Made by a program: the position numbers and the translations under genes. This document shows positions 1 to 9,009 of a stretch of DNA of 64,000 nucleotides, one piece after another. The stretch comes from Dictyobacter kobayashii (lineage in GTDB: Bacteria > Chloroflexota > Ktedonobacteria > Ktedonobacterales > Ktedonobacteraceae): positions 248,001-312,000 of the forward strand of contig NZ_BIFS01000001.1 in the NCBI RefSeq assembly GCF_003967555.1, given 5' to 3'. Position 1 is the first letter of the stretch. Each line of letters starts with the position of its first letter. Below the pieces are notes generated by a model. The model was given only the letters and a program-made list of their open reading frames with translations. It was not told the origin of the DNA and did not search any database.

Positions 1-18
1 GGTAAAGAGAACACATAT

Positions 19-720
19 ATGAATCTGGCAACACCCATTTATACAGGACCACAACCGGGCTCTCCAGAACAAGTGAACGCCATCATCACAGAACTGCGCC
101 GCCTCTATCCTACAGCCGCCTGCTCGCTGAATTTCTCGAATCCATTGGAGCTGCTAATTGCTACCCAGCTTTCAGCACAATGTACCGATGAGCGCGTCAA
201 TATAGTGACAAGCAAACTTTTTCAAAAATATACCAGCGTTGAGGCATTTGCAGGCGCGAAGCAAGAGGAGCTTGAGCAAGATATCCGCTCTACCGGTTTT
301 TATCGCAACAAGGCAAAAAATATTCGCGCGACCTGTCAGCGTTTGATTACTGCTTATGAGGGTGAAGTTCCACGCACTATGGAAGATTTGCTGACCCTGC
401 CAGGAGTGGCACGCAAAACAGCAAATGTTGTGCTGGGCAATGCTTTTGGTATTGTGGTTGGTTTCGTGGTTGATACCCACGTAGGTCGCCTCGCGCGCCG
501 GTTTGGCTGGACGACCAGCACCGATCCCGTCAAGATTGAGCAAGAGCTGATGCTGATCGTGCCCCCAGAAGATTGGCTCGATCTCTCACACCTGCTCATC
601 TTTCATGGCCGCGCTATCTGCGATGCCCGCAGGCCCTTATGCGAACAATGCACGCTAACCCATCTCTGCCCATCAGCATTTATAGCTATTCCGGTACGTA
701 GTTCATCCAACAAAGCATAA
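19..720 (+). CDS. nth: Endonuclease III (DNA glycosylase/AP lyase)
   Basis: Base-excision repair enzyme that removes oxidised pyrimidines and cleaves the resulting abasic site. The 233-residue length fits the family. A helix-hairpin-helix motif LPGVARKT lies near residues 127-134, with the catalytic lysine at K133, and the catalytic aspartate sits in VDTH at D152. A C-terminal C-x6-C-x2-C-x5-C iron-sulfur cluster motif (CDARRPLCEQCTLTHLC) is complete. The ATG at 19 follows a weak purine stretch (aaagaga). The gene stands alone. An uncharacterised gene follows 64 bases later in the same direction. Identification is firm. Confidence 0.96.
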   Translation: MNLATPIYTGPQPGSPEQVNAIITELRRLYPTAACSLNFSNPLELLIATQLSAQCTDERVNIVTSKLFQKYTSVEAFAGAKQEELEQDIRSTGFYRNKAKNIRATCQRLITAYEGEVPRTMEDLLTLPGVARKTANVVLGNAFGIVVGFVVDTHVGRLARRFGWTTSTDPVKIEQELMLIVPPEDWLDLSHLLIFHGRAICDARRPLCEQCTLTHLCPSAFIAIPVRSSSNKA

Positions 721-784
721 ACACAGCCAGCATATATTTAAGGGGCTTCTGGTAAGACAGACCATATAGTAAGGAAGGGAAGAT

Positions 785-1420
785 ATGCCACAAGATCCAA
801 AAAAACAGCAAAAGGCAGTAATGAAGAAACGCAAAAAGCTGGCGGGACAACATAAGGTGTCGCCAAAGGCGAATTTGACGTTTTCGAAGAATGCCATTAT
901 CCATGATGCTCGCTCATATCCTTTGCTTGAGTGCTGGATCAGCTCTGATTGGAAAAATGAGCAACCTGGATTGGTGCAGATTATTATTGCTCGCCAACAA
1001 CCAGATGGTAGGGTGTGTTGCGGGCTTTATCTGGTTGATAAACTTTGCCTGGGCTTGAAGAATACTTTCGTGCGCACTGATTATTCTCAACAGCGCTATC
1101 AGCGTGAAGTTTTTGAGCCAGTGGACATGCGAACCCCACTTATAGCCTGTGACCTCGAACTGGCCCAGCAGATGATCTATGCTTCAATTGATTATGCAGC
1201 CCAGTTTGGCTTTACGCCTCAAAGAGATTTCAATCAGTCACAGTATCTACTTACTCCCCGCGGTGAATTACCCGAACCATATAAGATTACGTTCGGCAGG
1301 AAAGGAAAGCCATTATATATAGCCGGACCAGATGACAATTCCAGGTTTATTATCCAACAATTAGAACAGACAGCTGGCCCGGGCAACTTCAATTTCATGT
1401 CGCCTTTGGCCGATTTCTAG
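785..1420 (+). CDS. Uncharacterised conserved protein, basic N-terminus
   Basis: A 211-residue protein with a very lysine-rich first 30 residues followed by a globular part. Recognisable stretches are HDARSYPLLECWI (about residues 39-51), a strand-rich segment with QPDGRVCCGLYLVD, and LGLKNTF. I recall similar unannotated proteins with the pattern 'ARSYP-LECWI ... VDxxCLGLKNTF' but no function for them. No signal peptide, membrane segment or catalytic motif is visible. The ATG is preceded by a good ribosome site (aaggaaggga, 9-10 bases upstream). It may share a transcript with nth, 64 bases upstream. Confidence 0.7.
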   Translation: MPQDPKKQQKAVMKKRKKLAGQHKVSPKANLTFSKNAIIHDARSYPLLECWISSDWKNEQPGLVQIIIARQQPDGRVCCGLYLVDKLCLGLKNTFVRTDYSQQRYQREVFEPVDMRTPLIACDLELAQQMIYASIDYAAQFGFTPQRDFNQSQYLLTPRGELPEPYKITFGRKGKPLYIAGPDDNSRFIIQQLEQTAGPGNFNFMSPLADF

Positions 1421-1490
1421 CACTGCTCACAAAAAGCAGAAGAAAACAGATTAAAAAAATATAAATATGGTTAGTACTTCCATACTTTCC

Positions 1491-1521
1491 TTCACAAAGG
1501 GGTAGACAGATAGTGTATAAT
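1491..1521 (+). promoter_or_regulatory. Candidate promoter for the zinc-ribbon gene
   Basis: TTCACA (1491-1496) and a perfect TATAAT (1516-1521) are separated by 19 bases, slightly longer than ideal. It would give a leader of about 110 bases before the ATG at 1635. The -10 box overlaps the first base of the inverted repeat at 1521-1597. Confidence 0.45.
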
Positions 1522-1597
1522 AATAAAACGCCGTAGGTGCGTGATTGCTTAGAGTAGATTGCCTATTGGAAGCAGCGCGATAGCGAGCGTTTTATTA
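1521..1597 (+). repeat. Long inverted repeat in the leader of the zinc-ribbon gene
   Basis: An 11-bp perfect inverted repeat (1521-1531 with 1587-1597, GCGTTTTATTA) encloses 55 bases. Those contain smaller pairings: TGCTT 1546-1550 with AAGCA 1570-1574, and a CGC-GATA-GCG hairpin at 1576-1585. A further small hairpin, GGGG-TTAT-CCCC, lies at 1605-1616 just before the start codon. The whole could fold as a multibranched RNA leader, or act as a DNA palindrome. Confidence 0.5.
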
Positions 1598-1634
1598 CAA
1601 CACAGGGGTTATCCCCAAGAATTGAGATTTAGAA

Positions 1635-2000
1635 ATGTCATACACAGATCAAACCCTTTACTGTCGCGATTGCAACCAGGAGTTTACTTTCACCGCCGGT
1701 GAGCAGGAATTCTATGCCAGCCGTGGTCTGACCAATTCCCCCAGCCGCTGCCCATCATGCCGCGCCGCTCGTAAGCAGCAGGCAGGTGGCCAGAGCCGTG
1801 GTGGTTATGGTCGTGGCGGCAACGGCGGTGGCGGTGGCTATCGCAGCGAGCCACGTCAGATGTACACCGCTATCTGCGCCAGCTGTGGCAACGAGGCCCA
1901 GGTGCCTTTCCAGCCACGCGAAGATCGCCCCGTCTATTGTAGCGACTGCTTCCAGTCACAGCGTGATAGCCGCTCTAGCGACCGCCGCTCCCGCTGGTAA
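1635..2000 (+). CDS. Two-zinc-ribbon protein (zf-trcl plus CxxC-x17-CxxC)
   Basis: A 121-residue protein. The N-terminal zinc ribbon has CRDC near residues 10-13 and CPSC near 39-42, in the style of the probable zinc-ribbon family zf-trcl. A glycine/arginine-rich linker (about residues 50-72) follows. The second ribbon has CASC and CSDC separated by exactly 17 residues, matching the CxxC-x17-CxxC family. The tail is rich in Ser, Arg and Asp. The RGG-like linker suggests nucleic-acid binding; this is inference. It is a small, probably abundant protein with its own promoter, and palindromes lie on both sides (1521-1597 and 2044-2110). The Shine-Dalgarno is weak (gaga, about 10 bases upstream). 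Confidence 0.85.
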   Translation: MSYTDQTLYCRDCNQEFTFTAGEQEFYASRGLTNSPSRCPSCRAARKQQAGGQSRGGYGRGGNGGGGGYRSEPRQMYTAICASCGNEAQVPFQPREDRPVYCSDCFQSQRDSRSSDRRSRW

Positions 2001-2043
2001 TCTGTAGCCAGGTTTCTGGCTCTATCAGATAACATTTTTTACG

Positions 2044-2110
2044 CGAATGGCCCAACTCGTAAGTGCGATATGCAGATTTCTGCCAGTGCGCTTGACGATT
2101 GGGCCATTCG
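2044..2110 (+). repeat. Hairpin downstream of the zinc-ribbon gene
   Basis: A 12-bp perfect inverted repeat, CGAATGGCCCAA (2044-2055) with TTGGGCCATTCG (2099-2110). Inside it AAGTGCG pairs with TGCGCTT, and GCAG with CTGC. It could be a transcript-end structure, but no T-tract follows on the plus strand. Confidence 0.5.
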
Positions 2111-2261
2111 TATATGCTCTACCTATGCTTTTGCCCGTTTTCTTCCACCTGAGCCAGTTTTCTACTTAGAAAACTATTTCACTGCAATATAGCTGATATA
2201 TCTTAGTCGGGTAAAACATATTTTTATGCTGACCAACCGCGGGCATCAGGAAGGACTCATC

Positions 2262-2672
2262 ATGAAAACCAGCAACCAATCTCGCAATTTTACCAGACAG
2301 GTTCAGACTGATTTACTGGCACTCAACGATAATGATTTATTTATGACCATCCATCAATGGATGGGTGGAAAAAGTTTGGATGCATCAGAACTAGATGTTG
2401 CAGCAGATATATGTCTTGCACTGGGATATACCAATATATCTTCTGAATCCGAAATAATTACACGCTGGCAAGCTCCCTCTCCTGAGCGGCTGCGTTCGCT
2501 ACTGACAGCAATGGATGTTGGCTTGTTCGCGCAGCATGTCATTCCAGTGGCCTTTCAATTTCTACATACTCTCTACCCTGAATGGTATGAAGGGGTAACC
2601 TTCAATGCTCACCTGGCCAATTATTTACGCCAACTTCGTGCCTCTTCAGGTAAACCCGCCAAAAAGGCTTAA
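2262..2672 (+). CDS. Uncharacterised protein
   Basis: I do not recognise a family. The start at 2262 is chosen over the ATG at 2226 because a strong ribosome site, AGGAAGGA (2248-2255), sits 6 bases before it. The product is then 136 residues, starting MKTSNQSRNFTRQ. It looks mostly alpha-helical and soluble, with a basic tail ending GKPAKKA. There is no signal peptide or membrane segment. The gene is monocistronic, flanked upstream by a 250-base gap and closed by the convergent terminator at 2678-2710. Confidence 0.65.
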   Translation: MKTSNQSRNFTRQVQTDLLALNDNDLFMTIHQWMGGKSLDASELDVAADICLALGYTNISSESEIITRWQAPSPERLRSLLTAMDVGLFAQHVIPVAFQFLHTLYPEWYEGVTFNAHLANYLRQLRASSGKPAKKA

Positions 2673-2677
2673 CCGAA

Positions 2678-2710
2678 AGACAGGCCTATTTTTATTTAGC
2701 AGGCCTGTCT
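2678..2710. terminator. Bidirectional terminator
   Basis: Perfect 10-bp stem AGACAGGCCT/AGGCCTGTCT with a T-rich 13-base loop, placed between two convergent genes (2262-2672 plus and 2721-3635 minus). Confidence 0.75.
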
Positions 2711-2720
2711 CGCTCTCTAT

Positions 2721-3635
2721 TTAAATGCGTATCCACAAAGCACCCGGCAAAATTTCTGCGTCAACCACGCTAACACGCGCCTCTTCACCATCGGCCTGCA
2801 TAGTTACGGGCTGTTTGCTTTCAATATGAACGCTACGTGCCCGATAAAAAGTAACTTCTGGTGCGTTAACATGCTTGCCTTGTTTGACGCCAGGAAAGAG
2901 TTGCAGCACACGCCAGAGTGGTGTGTAGTCGACGACACAAATGTCAAGCAGACCATCAGCATAATCGGCCCGTGGATTGATATGAAATCCAGCACCATAG
3001 GCTGGTCCATTGGTGACGGCGATCAGCACATAGCGCTTTTCAGTGGCTTGCTCCACTGCTCCGTCATCCAGGTGAAAGGTGAGCCAGGGACAACGCTGGA
3101 AGCCAAATAATAATTGCCGCAGTGCAGCGACATAGTAGAGCCCTGCTCCACTCATGAGTGGGATGTTCTTCATGCGGTTGGTAAGCGCGCCAATCTCGGC
3201 ATCCATACCAATACTGAACCCATTGGCAAAATATGTGTCGTTGACCCGACCTGCATCTACACTGGTCAGGCGTCCGTTGAATGCGCGCTCAACGGCTTCC
3301 TCCGGTTGATGTGGAAGCTTAAGTGTATTACAGGCGAAGTCATTACCCGAGCCCGCTGCTACAATACCTAGAGGGACACGCCGACCCGCTGCCAATAATC
3401 CATTAACAGCCTCGTGAATGGTGCCGTCCCCACCAACAACAATTATCTCTCGATTAGCCATTGCAGCCTGCTGCGCCAGGTCCTTTGCTTGTCCAGGTCG
3501 CTGCGTCTCTTTATACTCAATTCGCTGCTGATTTACATAGCGTTGCAGCAGGGTACGATATGCTTGCATATTTCCCCGATTAGCGACTGGATTCAGGATA
3601 ACGAGAGGTTTCCCTGCGGGAGCCGATGTCTCCAT
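2721..3635 (-). CDS. Diacylglycerol kinase family lipid kinase (DagK/YegS-like)
   Basis: A 304-residue member of the DagK/YegS/sphingosine-kinase fold, which phosphorylates a lipid hydroxyl with ATP. The nucleotide-binding signature GGDGTIHEAVNG is near residues 68-79, preceded by LVILNPVANRG near the N-terminus. LGIVAAGSGNDFA (about 94-106) is the second conserved loop, and NGPAYGAGF with the aspartate-rich DYADGLLDI segment marks the C-terminal lobe. It probably acts on membrane phospholipid intermediates; the substrate cannot be told. The start has a strong AGAAGGAG site 8 bases upstream and its own promoter at 3674-3702, so it is probably independent of the rhamnose pair upstream. Confidence 0.9.
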   Translation of the reverse strand: METSAPAGKPLVILNPVANRGNMQAYRTLLQRYVNQQRIEYKETQRPGQAKDLAQQAAMANREIIVVGGDGTIHEAVNGLLAAGRRVPLGIVAAGSGNDFACNTLKLPHQPEEAVERAFNGRLTSVDAGRVNDTYFANGFSIGMDAEIGALTNRMKNIPLMSGAGLYYVAALRQLLFGFQRCPWLTFHLDDGAVEQATEKRYVLIAVTNGPAYGAGFHINPRADYADGLLDICVVDYTPLWRVLQLFPGVKQGKHVNAPEVTFYRARSVHIESKQPVTMQADGEEARVSVVDAEILPGALWIRI

Positions 3636-3673
3636 GGCAACAACTCCTTCTAAACTGAACTATAGTGCGACTC

Positions 3674-3702
3674 ATTGTAGCATCTTTGCCCGGTCGCGAC
3701 AA
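3674..3702 (-). promoter_or_regulatory. Promoter for the lipid kinase gene
   Basis: On the minus strand TTGTCG (3697-3702) and TACAAT (3674-3679) are exactly 17 bases apart. The start codon at 3635 lies about 40 bases downstream of the -10 box. Confidence 0.6.
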
Positions 3703-3773
3703 TTCACTATCTATATTGACACTTACAGAGAAACAGCTCTCCACTATATATAGCGGCTATCTGAATAAACGAG

Positions 3774-4097
3774 CTAATCCAGGTGGAAAACCTCTTCGAG
3801 CTCCAACATAGCCTGATCGGCGTGCAGGCCAGGCGCAATCTCAAAGAAACCATCCATATATGTTTGCCAACGAGTATTGATCTCTTCACGATCCATGCTG
3901 GCCAGCACGGCAGCAAAGCTATCTTCAACCTCAACATAACCGAATATGGTACCGTCATCATGCAGAAATAAAGAATAATTGTGCCAGCCATTGCGGCTTA
4001 AGGCTTCTCGCATCTCGGGCCATACAGCTCGGTGGCGCTCACGATATTCATGGATTTTATCAGGTTTGACTTTGAGTAAAAATCCAACTCGTTGCAT
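3774..4097 (-). CDS. rhaM: L-rhamnose mutarotase
   Basis: A 107-residue dimeric alpha/beta-barrel enzyme that interconverts the alpha and beta anomers of L-rhamnose. The family features are visible: MQRVGFLLKVKPDKIHEYRERH at the N-terminus (reported in part), the conserved histidine in RERHRAVWPEM, the YSLFLHDDGTIFGYVE strand segment, and a C-terminal LEEVFHLD. Length is typical. It starts 21 bases after the amidohydrolase stop, with AGGAGC ahead of the ATG, so the two are an operon for deoxysugar use. No other rhamnose catabolic gene is in the window. Confidence 0.92.
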   Translation of the reverse strand: MQRVGFLLKVKPDKIHEYRERHRAVWPEMREALSRNGWHNYSLFLHDDGTIFGYVEVEDSFAAVLASMDREEINTRWQTYMDGFFEIAPGLHADQAMLELEEVFHLD

Positions 4098-4118
4098 AGT
4101 AACAGCTCCTTCAATAAA

Positions 4119-4973
4119 CTATAAACGATAGAATCTACGCGCATTGTCAACCCAGAGCTTGCGTTTGGCCTCTGGAGAAAGTTGGATGGTCAGAGTATCC
4201 AGTGTTTCTACCCAACGAGGATAACTGGTGGCCTGTAAAGCTACAGGCCAGTCACCACCATAGAGAATGCGGTCTTCTCCAAAGGCTGCTATGACATGTG
4301 AGACATAGGGGGCCAGATCTTTAATCGTCCAATGCTCTGGATCAGCTTCTGTGGCCATGCCGCTAATCTTACAAACCACATTAGGCTGTGCCGCCAGGGC
4401 ATCGATATGTTGTCGCCAGGGGTCCAGGAGCTGTCCCTTAACATCAGGCTTGCCGATATGGTCCAGGATAAAAGCGGTATCGGGGCAGCGACGTACCAGT
4501 TCAACAACACTCTCTAATTGCACATGCCGTATACCAATATCAAAGGAGAGACCGTACTCAGCGAGAATCTGCACTCCACGTATAAAATCTGGCCGCAGAC
4601 AATAAGCGTTATCCGACTCTGCTTGAAGCAGGCGTCGAACACCTTTGACGAGGGAGGTAATACTGACCAGTTCGTCCAGGTACGCTCGAATGCGCTCACC
4701 ATTTTCAACCGGGGCATACGCGACGATGCCACGTAAACGAGGATCCTGCGTGGCCTGTTCAGCTACCCAGCGCGGCTCAATCAAAGTATAATGTGGGTCA
4801 ATATCTACCTCGACATAGACCATCCCTTCAATTTCTACACCTTGCGTGTATTGATGATATTCGGGCAGTGCATAGCGGCGATTCAAAATTTCAGCATTAT
4901 CTAACCAGCTCATGCGAAAACGTTCGGGGTCCCAAAGATGCACGTGGGTGTCAATAATTGGAAAATCAAGCAT
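4119..4973 (-). CDS. Amidohydrolase, L-fuconolactonase/COG3618 type
   Basis: A TIM-barrel metal-dependent hydrolase. The N-terminal metal motif is PIIDTHVHLWDPERF, followed by WLDNAEIL. Conserved histidine segments include FDIGIRHVQL, FILDHIGKPD and the C-terminal LYGGDWPV with the metal/catalytic aspartate. Members of this family open sugar lactones such as L-fucono- or L-rhamnono-lactone. With rhaM immediately downstream, an L-rhamnose/L-fucose oxidative route is the likely context; this is inference. Start: the ATG at 4973 gives a product beginning MLDFPIID. The upstream ATG at 4985 directly abuts the AGAAGGG ribosome site, so it is less likely. Confidence 0.85.
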   Translation of the reverse strand: MLDFPIIDTHVHLWDPERFRMSWLDNAEILNRRYALPEYHQYTQGVEIEGMVYVEVDIDPHYTLIEPRWVAEQATQDPRLRGIVAYAPVENGERIRAYLDELVSITSLVKGVRRLLQAESDNAYCLRPDFIRGVQILAEYGLSFDIGIRHVQLESVVELVRRCPDTAFILDHIGKPDVKGQLLDPWRQHIDALAAQPNVVCKISGMATEADPEHWTIKDLAPYVSHVIAAFGEDRILYGGDWPVALQATSYPRWVETLDTLTIQLSPEAKRKLWVDNARRFYRL

Positions 4974-5108
4974 ATTGATAATCATCCCTTCTGCGACCTT
5001 ATATTGAAATGGGCAAGAAGACAGATAAAGGATATAATATCAACATAATAACATATACTATCGCTAAAAATTCCTTCTGTTTTTACAGGGACAACTATCT
5101 GATATTTT

Positions 5109-5162
5109 TCATCTATTGTTGGAGGAAGTACGTGTGCGCGCACTTCCTCCAACAATAGATGA
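5109..5162. repeat. Palindromic repeat element E1 (long hairpin)
   Basis: A 21-bp perfect inverted repeat (5109-5129 with 5142-5162) with a 12-base loop, followed by TTTTTT on the plus strand. A short GC-rich hairpin-like segment ACGCCGCAGGCG lies just to the right. It sits right behind comM and may end that transcript. It belongs to the palindrome family described in the findings. Confidence 0.8.
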
Positions 5163-5194
5163 TTTTTTGCACGCCGCAGGCGAGAAACTTCACG

Positions 5195-6723
5195 TCATGA
5201 GCGGACCTTGGGACGATATTGGATGGCTTCGGCAACGTGGTTGGCGGCAATGAGGTCGCTGTCAACAAGATCAGCAATGGTCCGGGCCAGTTTCAACACA
5301 CGGTGAAAGGCACGTGCTGAGAGATGAAGTTGTTGCATGGCGGCTTTCAAGAGCTTTTCCCCACCACTATCTACCACACAAAAATCTCGCACTTCAGCGG
5401 GACCCATTTCGGAGTTACAGGTAAGATTGGTTCCTTTCAAACGCTGGAGCTGGCGTTCACGAGCCTTTTGAACGCGGACCTGCACAGTGGAAGAGGCTTC
5501 TACATTGCGTTTATCCGCCAGCTTTTCATAGTCGACGCGCGGCACTTCGACATGGATATCAATGCGATCCAACAGTGGGCCGCTGATACGCTTCTGGTAG
5601 CGCGCAATGGAGGTGGCAGAACAGGTACATTCACGCACCGGGTCCCCATAAAAGCCGCAGGGACAGGGATTCATAGCGGCCACCAGCATGAAACTGGCCG
5701 GATATGTGATGCTGCCCTGGGCACGAGAGATGGTGACAATCTTATCTTCGAGGGGCTGCCGGAGTACCTCTAAGACGTTTTGACCAAATTCAGGCAATTC
5801 GTCCAGGAAAAGGACACCACGATGAGCCAGGCTGATCTCACCTGGACGAGGAATGCGACCTCCGCCCACCAGGCCAGCATGGCTGATTGTATGGTGCGGT
5901 GCGCGAAATGGTCGTTGACGGATCAGTGGGACGTCTGGTGAGAGCATGCCACTGACACTATAAATTTTAGTGACATCCAGTGCCTCTTCAATTAACATAC
6001 GCGGCAGGATCGAGGGCACAGCGCGGGCCAGCAAGGTCTTGCCGGATCCAGGAGGGCCACTCATGAGAAGATTGTGACCCCACTGGCGGCTACTTCTAGC
6101 GCACGCTTGACATGCTCTTGCCCGCGAATAGCAGCCATCTCCTGACCCGGGTGAAGTCCACTATCATAATCCAGCAAGCTAACATCACGCTTATATTGTT
6201 GGATCAGGCTGACCCCATTCAAATGATCGATGAGCTGGCGTAGCGTCTCAACCGGGTAGACATCGATACCATCAACCAGGGTGGCCTCTAACGCGTCGAT
6301 AGCGGGCACAAAGACTGTTTTGACATGCCGCTCACGGGCCAGAGCGACCATTGGCAGCACACCATTGGTGTGGCGGACACTCCCATCCAGAGAGAGTTCA
6401 CCAAGAAATAGAGCCGCATGAATCAGCTCACTATCGGCTATCTGCTCCGAGGCGATCAGGATGCCAATCGCGATTGGCAGATCGTAAACTGGACCTTCTT
6501 TCCGTAGGTCTGCGGGCGCGAGATTGACTGTAATGCGCTTAAAAGGAAAGCTACAATTGCTATTTTTGATGGCAGCCCGCACACGATCTTTGGCTTCATT
6601 AACGGCTGCATCAGGCAATCCAACGATTGCGAAAGCGCTCATACCGGTCGCCAGGTCCACCTCAACTTCAACTAAAGCCCCTTCCAGGCCCACCACTGCA
6701 CAGCTACGAGCCATTGATAGCAT
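5195..6723 (-). CDS. comM: ComM/YifB family Mg-chelatase-like AAA+ ATPase, frame-interrupted
   Basis: ComM-type helicases promote branch migration during recombination of incoming DNA in natural transformation. The first reading frame (6723-6061, 220 residues) carries the N-terminal domain, with VGLPDAAVNEAKDRVRAAIKNS and FKRITVNLAPADLRKEG-type signatures. The second (6064-5195, 289 residues) carries Walker A (GPPGSGKT), the Mg-chelatase insert, Walker B-like LFLDELPEF and a zinc-like CPCGFYGD motif. Family members read '...GGHNLLMSGPPG' across the junction. Here one G is missing from a G4 run (plus-strand C4 at 6078-6081), and restoring it gives SGGHNLLMSGPP. The frames overlap as ATGA. The most likely cause is a sequencing error. 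Confidence 0.9.
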
Positions 6724-6825
6724 ACCTCGTAGTCCCTCCTCTAGTGTGTATTTTTCTCTCTCTATTAATGCGCATTATGCACAGGCAAAGCGGAAAACGC
6801 AAGAGATACAATAGCGACCACTATT

Positions 6826-7985
6826 TCATAATTGCCACCAGCGCTGATAATGGGTATGTGCCTCGCGCAGTGCTTGCTGGGTATCGTGACTAAAAATAGT
6901 CTGGCTACGCCTGAGCTCAGGCGCGTTATCATAAAGATCCACGATGCCCACATTGGTGCCCAGCAGCGCTTCTGCGATAGCTACAGAGCAATAAGGGGCA
7001 TAGGAGATGCTATATCCTCCTTCTTGGAGAATAACCAGGCGACCTTCACATACTTTGTCAGCCAGCTCAACCATTAGCGCGGTCAGTTCGCGATACCCAT
7101 CCATAGTCATCATCATTTGCGCTAGAGGATCCAGCCAGCAGGCATCCTGGCCAGCAGAGATCAGGATCAGTTGTGGATGATACTGGCGCGCAATCGGCAG
7201 GATAAGTTGCTCAAAGGCGGCACGATAACCTCGATCACCCGTCCCAGGCGGTAGTGGAATGTTGATCGTATAACCTTCACCGGCCCCACTACCAGTTTGC
7301 TCCAGGGTCCCACTGCCTCTGGAAACCAGTCCTGTTGATGTAGCGAGACAAACAGAACTGCAGAATCAGCATAGAAAGCGTCCTGGGTACCGTTGCCGTG
7401 ATGAACATCCCAATCAACGATCATGACCCGCTCCAGACCATAAACACGCCGGGCATACTGGGCAGCTACGACAACATTATTGAAGAGGCAAAAACCCATG
7501 GCTTGATTGCGGGTTGCATGATGACCAGGGGGACGCAGGAGGGCATAGGCGTTGCGCGCGCTTCCTTCCAGAACAGCCTGCACTGCGTTCATGGCGCCTC
7601 CAGCTGCATAAAGCGCAGCTTCAAAAGAACCTGGACTCAGAACAGTTTCGTCGTCAATCTCTCCCCAGGATGCGCTCACGGGGCCGTGGATACTCTCTTG
7701 AGCGCAGGCATGAATGCCAGCGATGTATTCGGTAGTATGATAGCTACTCAGTTCAGCCAGAGTGGCAGGACGGGCCGCGATAGGATGCATACGCGCGGCC
7801 AGACCAGTGCGATCCAAAAATTCTTTCGTGCGCTGTGTGATGGTGGACGCCGATGGATGCGGTAGTGGTGATAACTCAAATGAACCTGTACGCGTTAATA
7901 CAGTGGCTTCTACACCCGTATCGTGGGCCAGGAAACGCTCATCATAAACCAGGCCAGTGCTACACTTATCGCCAACATCCATCAT
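6826..7985 (-). CDS. Histone deacetylase-family (class II/AcuC-like) hydrolase, frame-interrupted
   Basis: Zinc-dependent deacetylase of acetyl-lysine, acetylpolyamine or similar amides. Visible motifs in order: LVYDERFLAHDTG at the N-terminus, LLRPPGHHAT with the catalytic histidine pair, MGFCLFNNV, IVDWDVHHGNGTQ with zinc ligands Asp and His, ISAGQDACWLDPLAQ with the third ligand, and LQEGGYS with the catalytic tyrosine region. One G is missing in a G3 run (plus CCC at 7309-7311), after FPEAVG. Restoring it yields GTLEQTGSGAGEGYTINIP, the expected loop. The start at 7985 (MMDVGDK) follows AAGGATATCTGT. Substrate is unknown. Confidence 0.88.
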
Positions 7986-8190
7986 ACAGATATCCTTCCA
8001 AAATATAGTCAAATTATCGATCCGGCTAACATATTATATCCACTTTATCATACGTTATAACAATGCGTCTGATCCTCATGATCGCCGCGCTCTTCACGCC
8101 TGCGTTCGAGCGCCTTCGGCGCTCAAGAAGTTTTCTAGAGTGGTGCGCACGTTCTGTCTATGTGCTTACACACCTGCGGTGCTCAACATT

Positions 8191-8255
8191 GCTTTTTTCT
8201 TATGTGGTGTAGAGCATGCGCCCAGCGCATGCTCTACACCACATAAGAAAAAAGC
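8191..8255. repeat. Palindromic repeat element E2 (31-bp arms)
   Basis: A 31-bp perfect inverted repeat (8191-8221 with 8225-8255) with a 3-base loop. It sits within a composite of about 250 bases: a GAGCGCC-TTC-GGCGCTC hairpin near 8109-8125 on the left, a GC-rich stretch from 8256, and GGAGTCTGGCACT near 8309-8321 on the right. The right end closely resembles the E7 element at 41.6 kb. Confidence 0.85.
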
Positions 8256-8325
8256 CCCGGGCGCGCCAACGCCCGCCCGCACAGGAGCGATATGCTCCCC
8301 ATGCGAATGGGAGTCTGGCACTTAC

Positions 8326-9009
8326 TAGCTAATTGAACTACAGGCTTATAGATTATCAATCGACAACCATAGATATCGAAAAGGTTTATTCAAACGTGTT
8401 AAAAGAAGAGGCCTACCACAGATTACGCAGAAAGATAAGGGGTAGTCCTAGGTTTGGCCCTCGACGTGTACATGTTTCTCGAACTGGTGTATAATGCGAA
8501 TGCGGGCATGAAAGCTGCCTGGGCAACGATAATATTTATTCATAAACTAAAAAAATCGTCCTGCTTAATAGCTACGATGAGTGGTCTCCTCGTCGAGTAC
8601 GTTTTACATTCAAAACCAAGTATTTTACATTCACTGAAGCATGCCTTTCAACACGTTAAGCATGGTTTAATATACATGCTTTTTATTACATGCACAATAA
8701 TAATCTTCAATGCCGCTTCATCGTGGCTTGCTACGCCACCACATCTCGGATAGCGTTGGAGATCTATTCATAGGGATTTCTTTTCAAGCAACGATATTCA
8801 AATGATTGAACTGCTTGTGATATATATGTGGCCACACAAATGGTTGCACTCACTTAATTGCAAAATATAAGAATTTGGGTCATGCGCTGGTTGAAAAGCG
8901 CCATGGTAAGAGTGATGGGGATGATAGACATTGCTATTTACTATTTTCATCCCCTAATACGTTCAAAGTTCTCCGTTTACAAGGCAGGGCATTTTCATGG
9001 GAGGAACGA
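8326..9009. other. Gene-free stretch before the kinase
   Basis: About 680 bases without a credible gene. Open frames here lack a ribosome site and recognisable protein content. A small GTGGC-N7-GCCAC hairpin lies near 8730-8745. No confident promoter could be assigned to the kinase that follows. Confidence 0.5.

Noticed and set aside
8454..8753. Open frame of 99 codons
   Set aside because: No ribosome site, no recognisable protein content, AT-rich low-complexity DNA.
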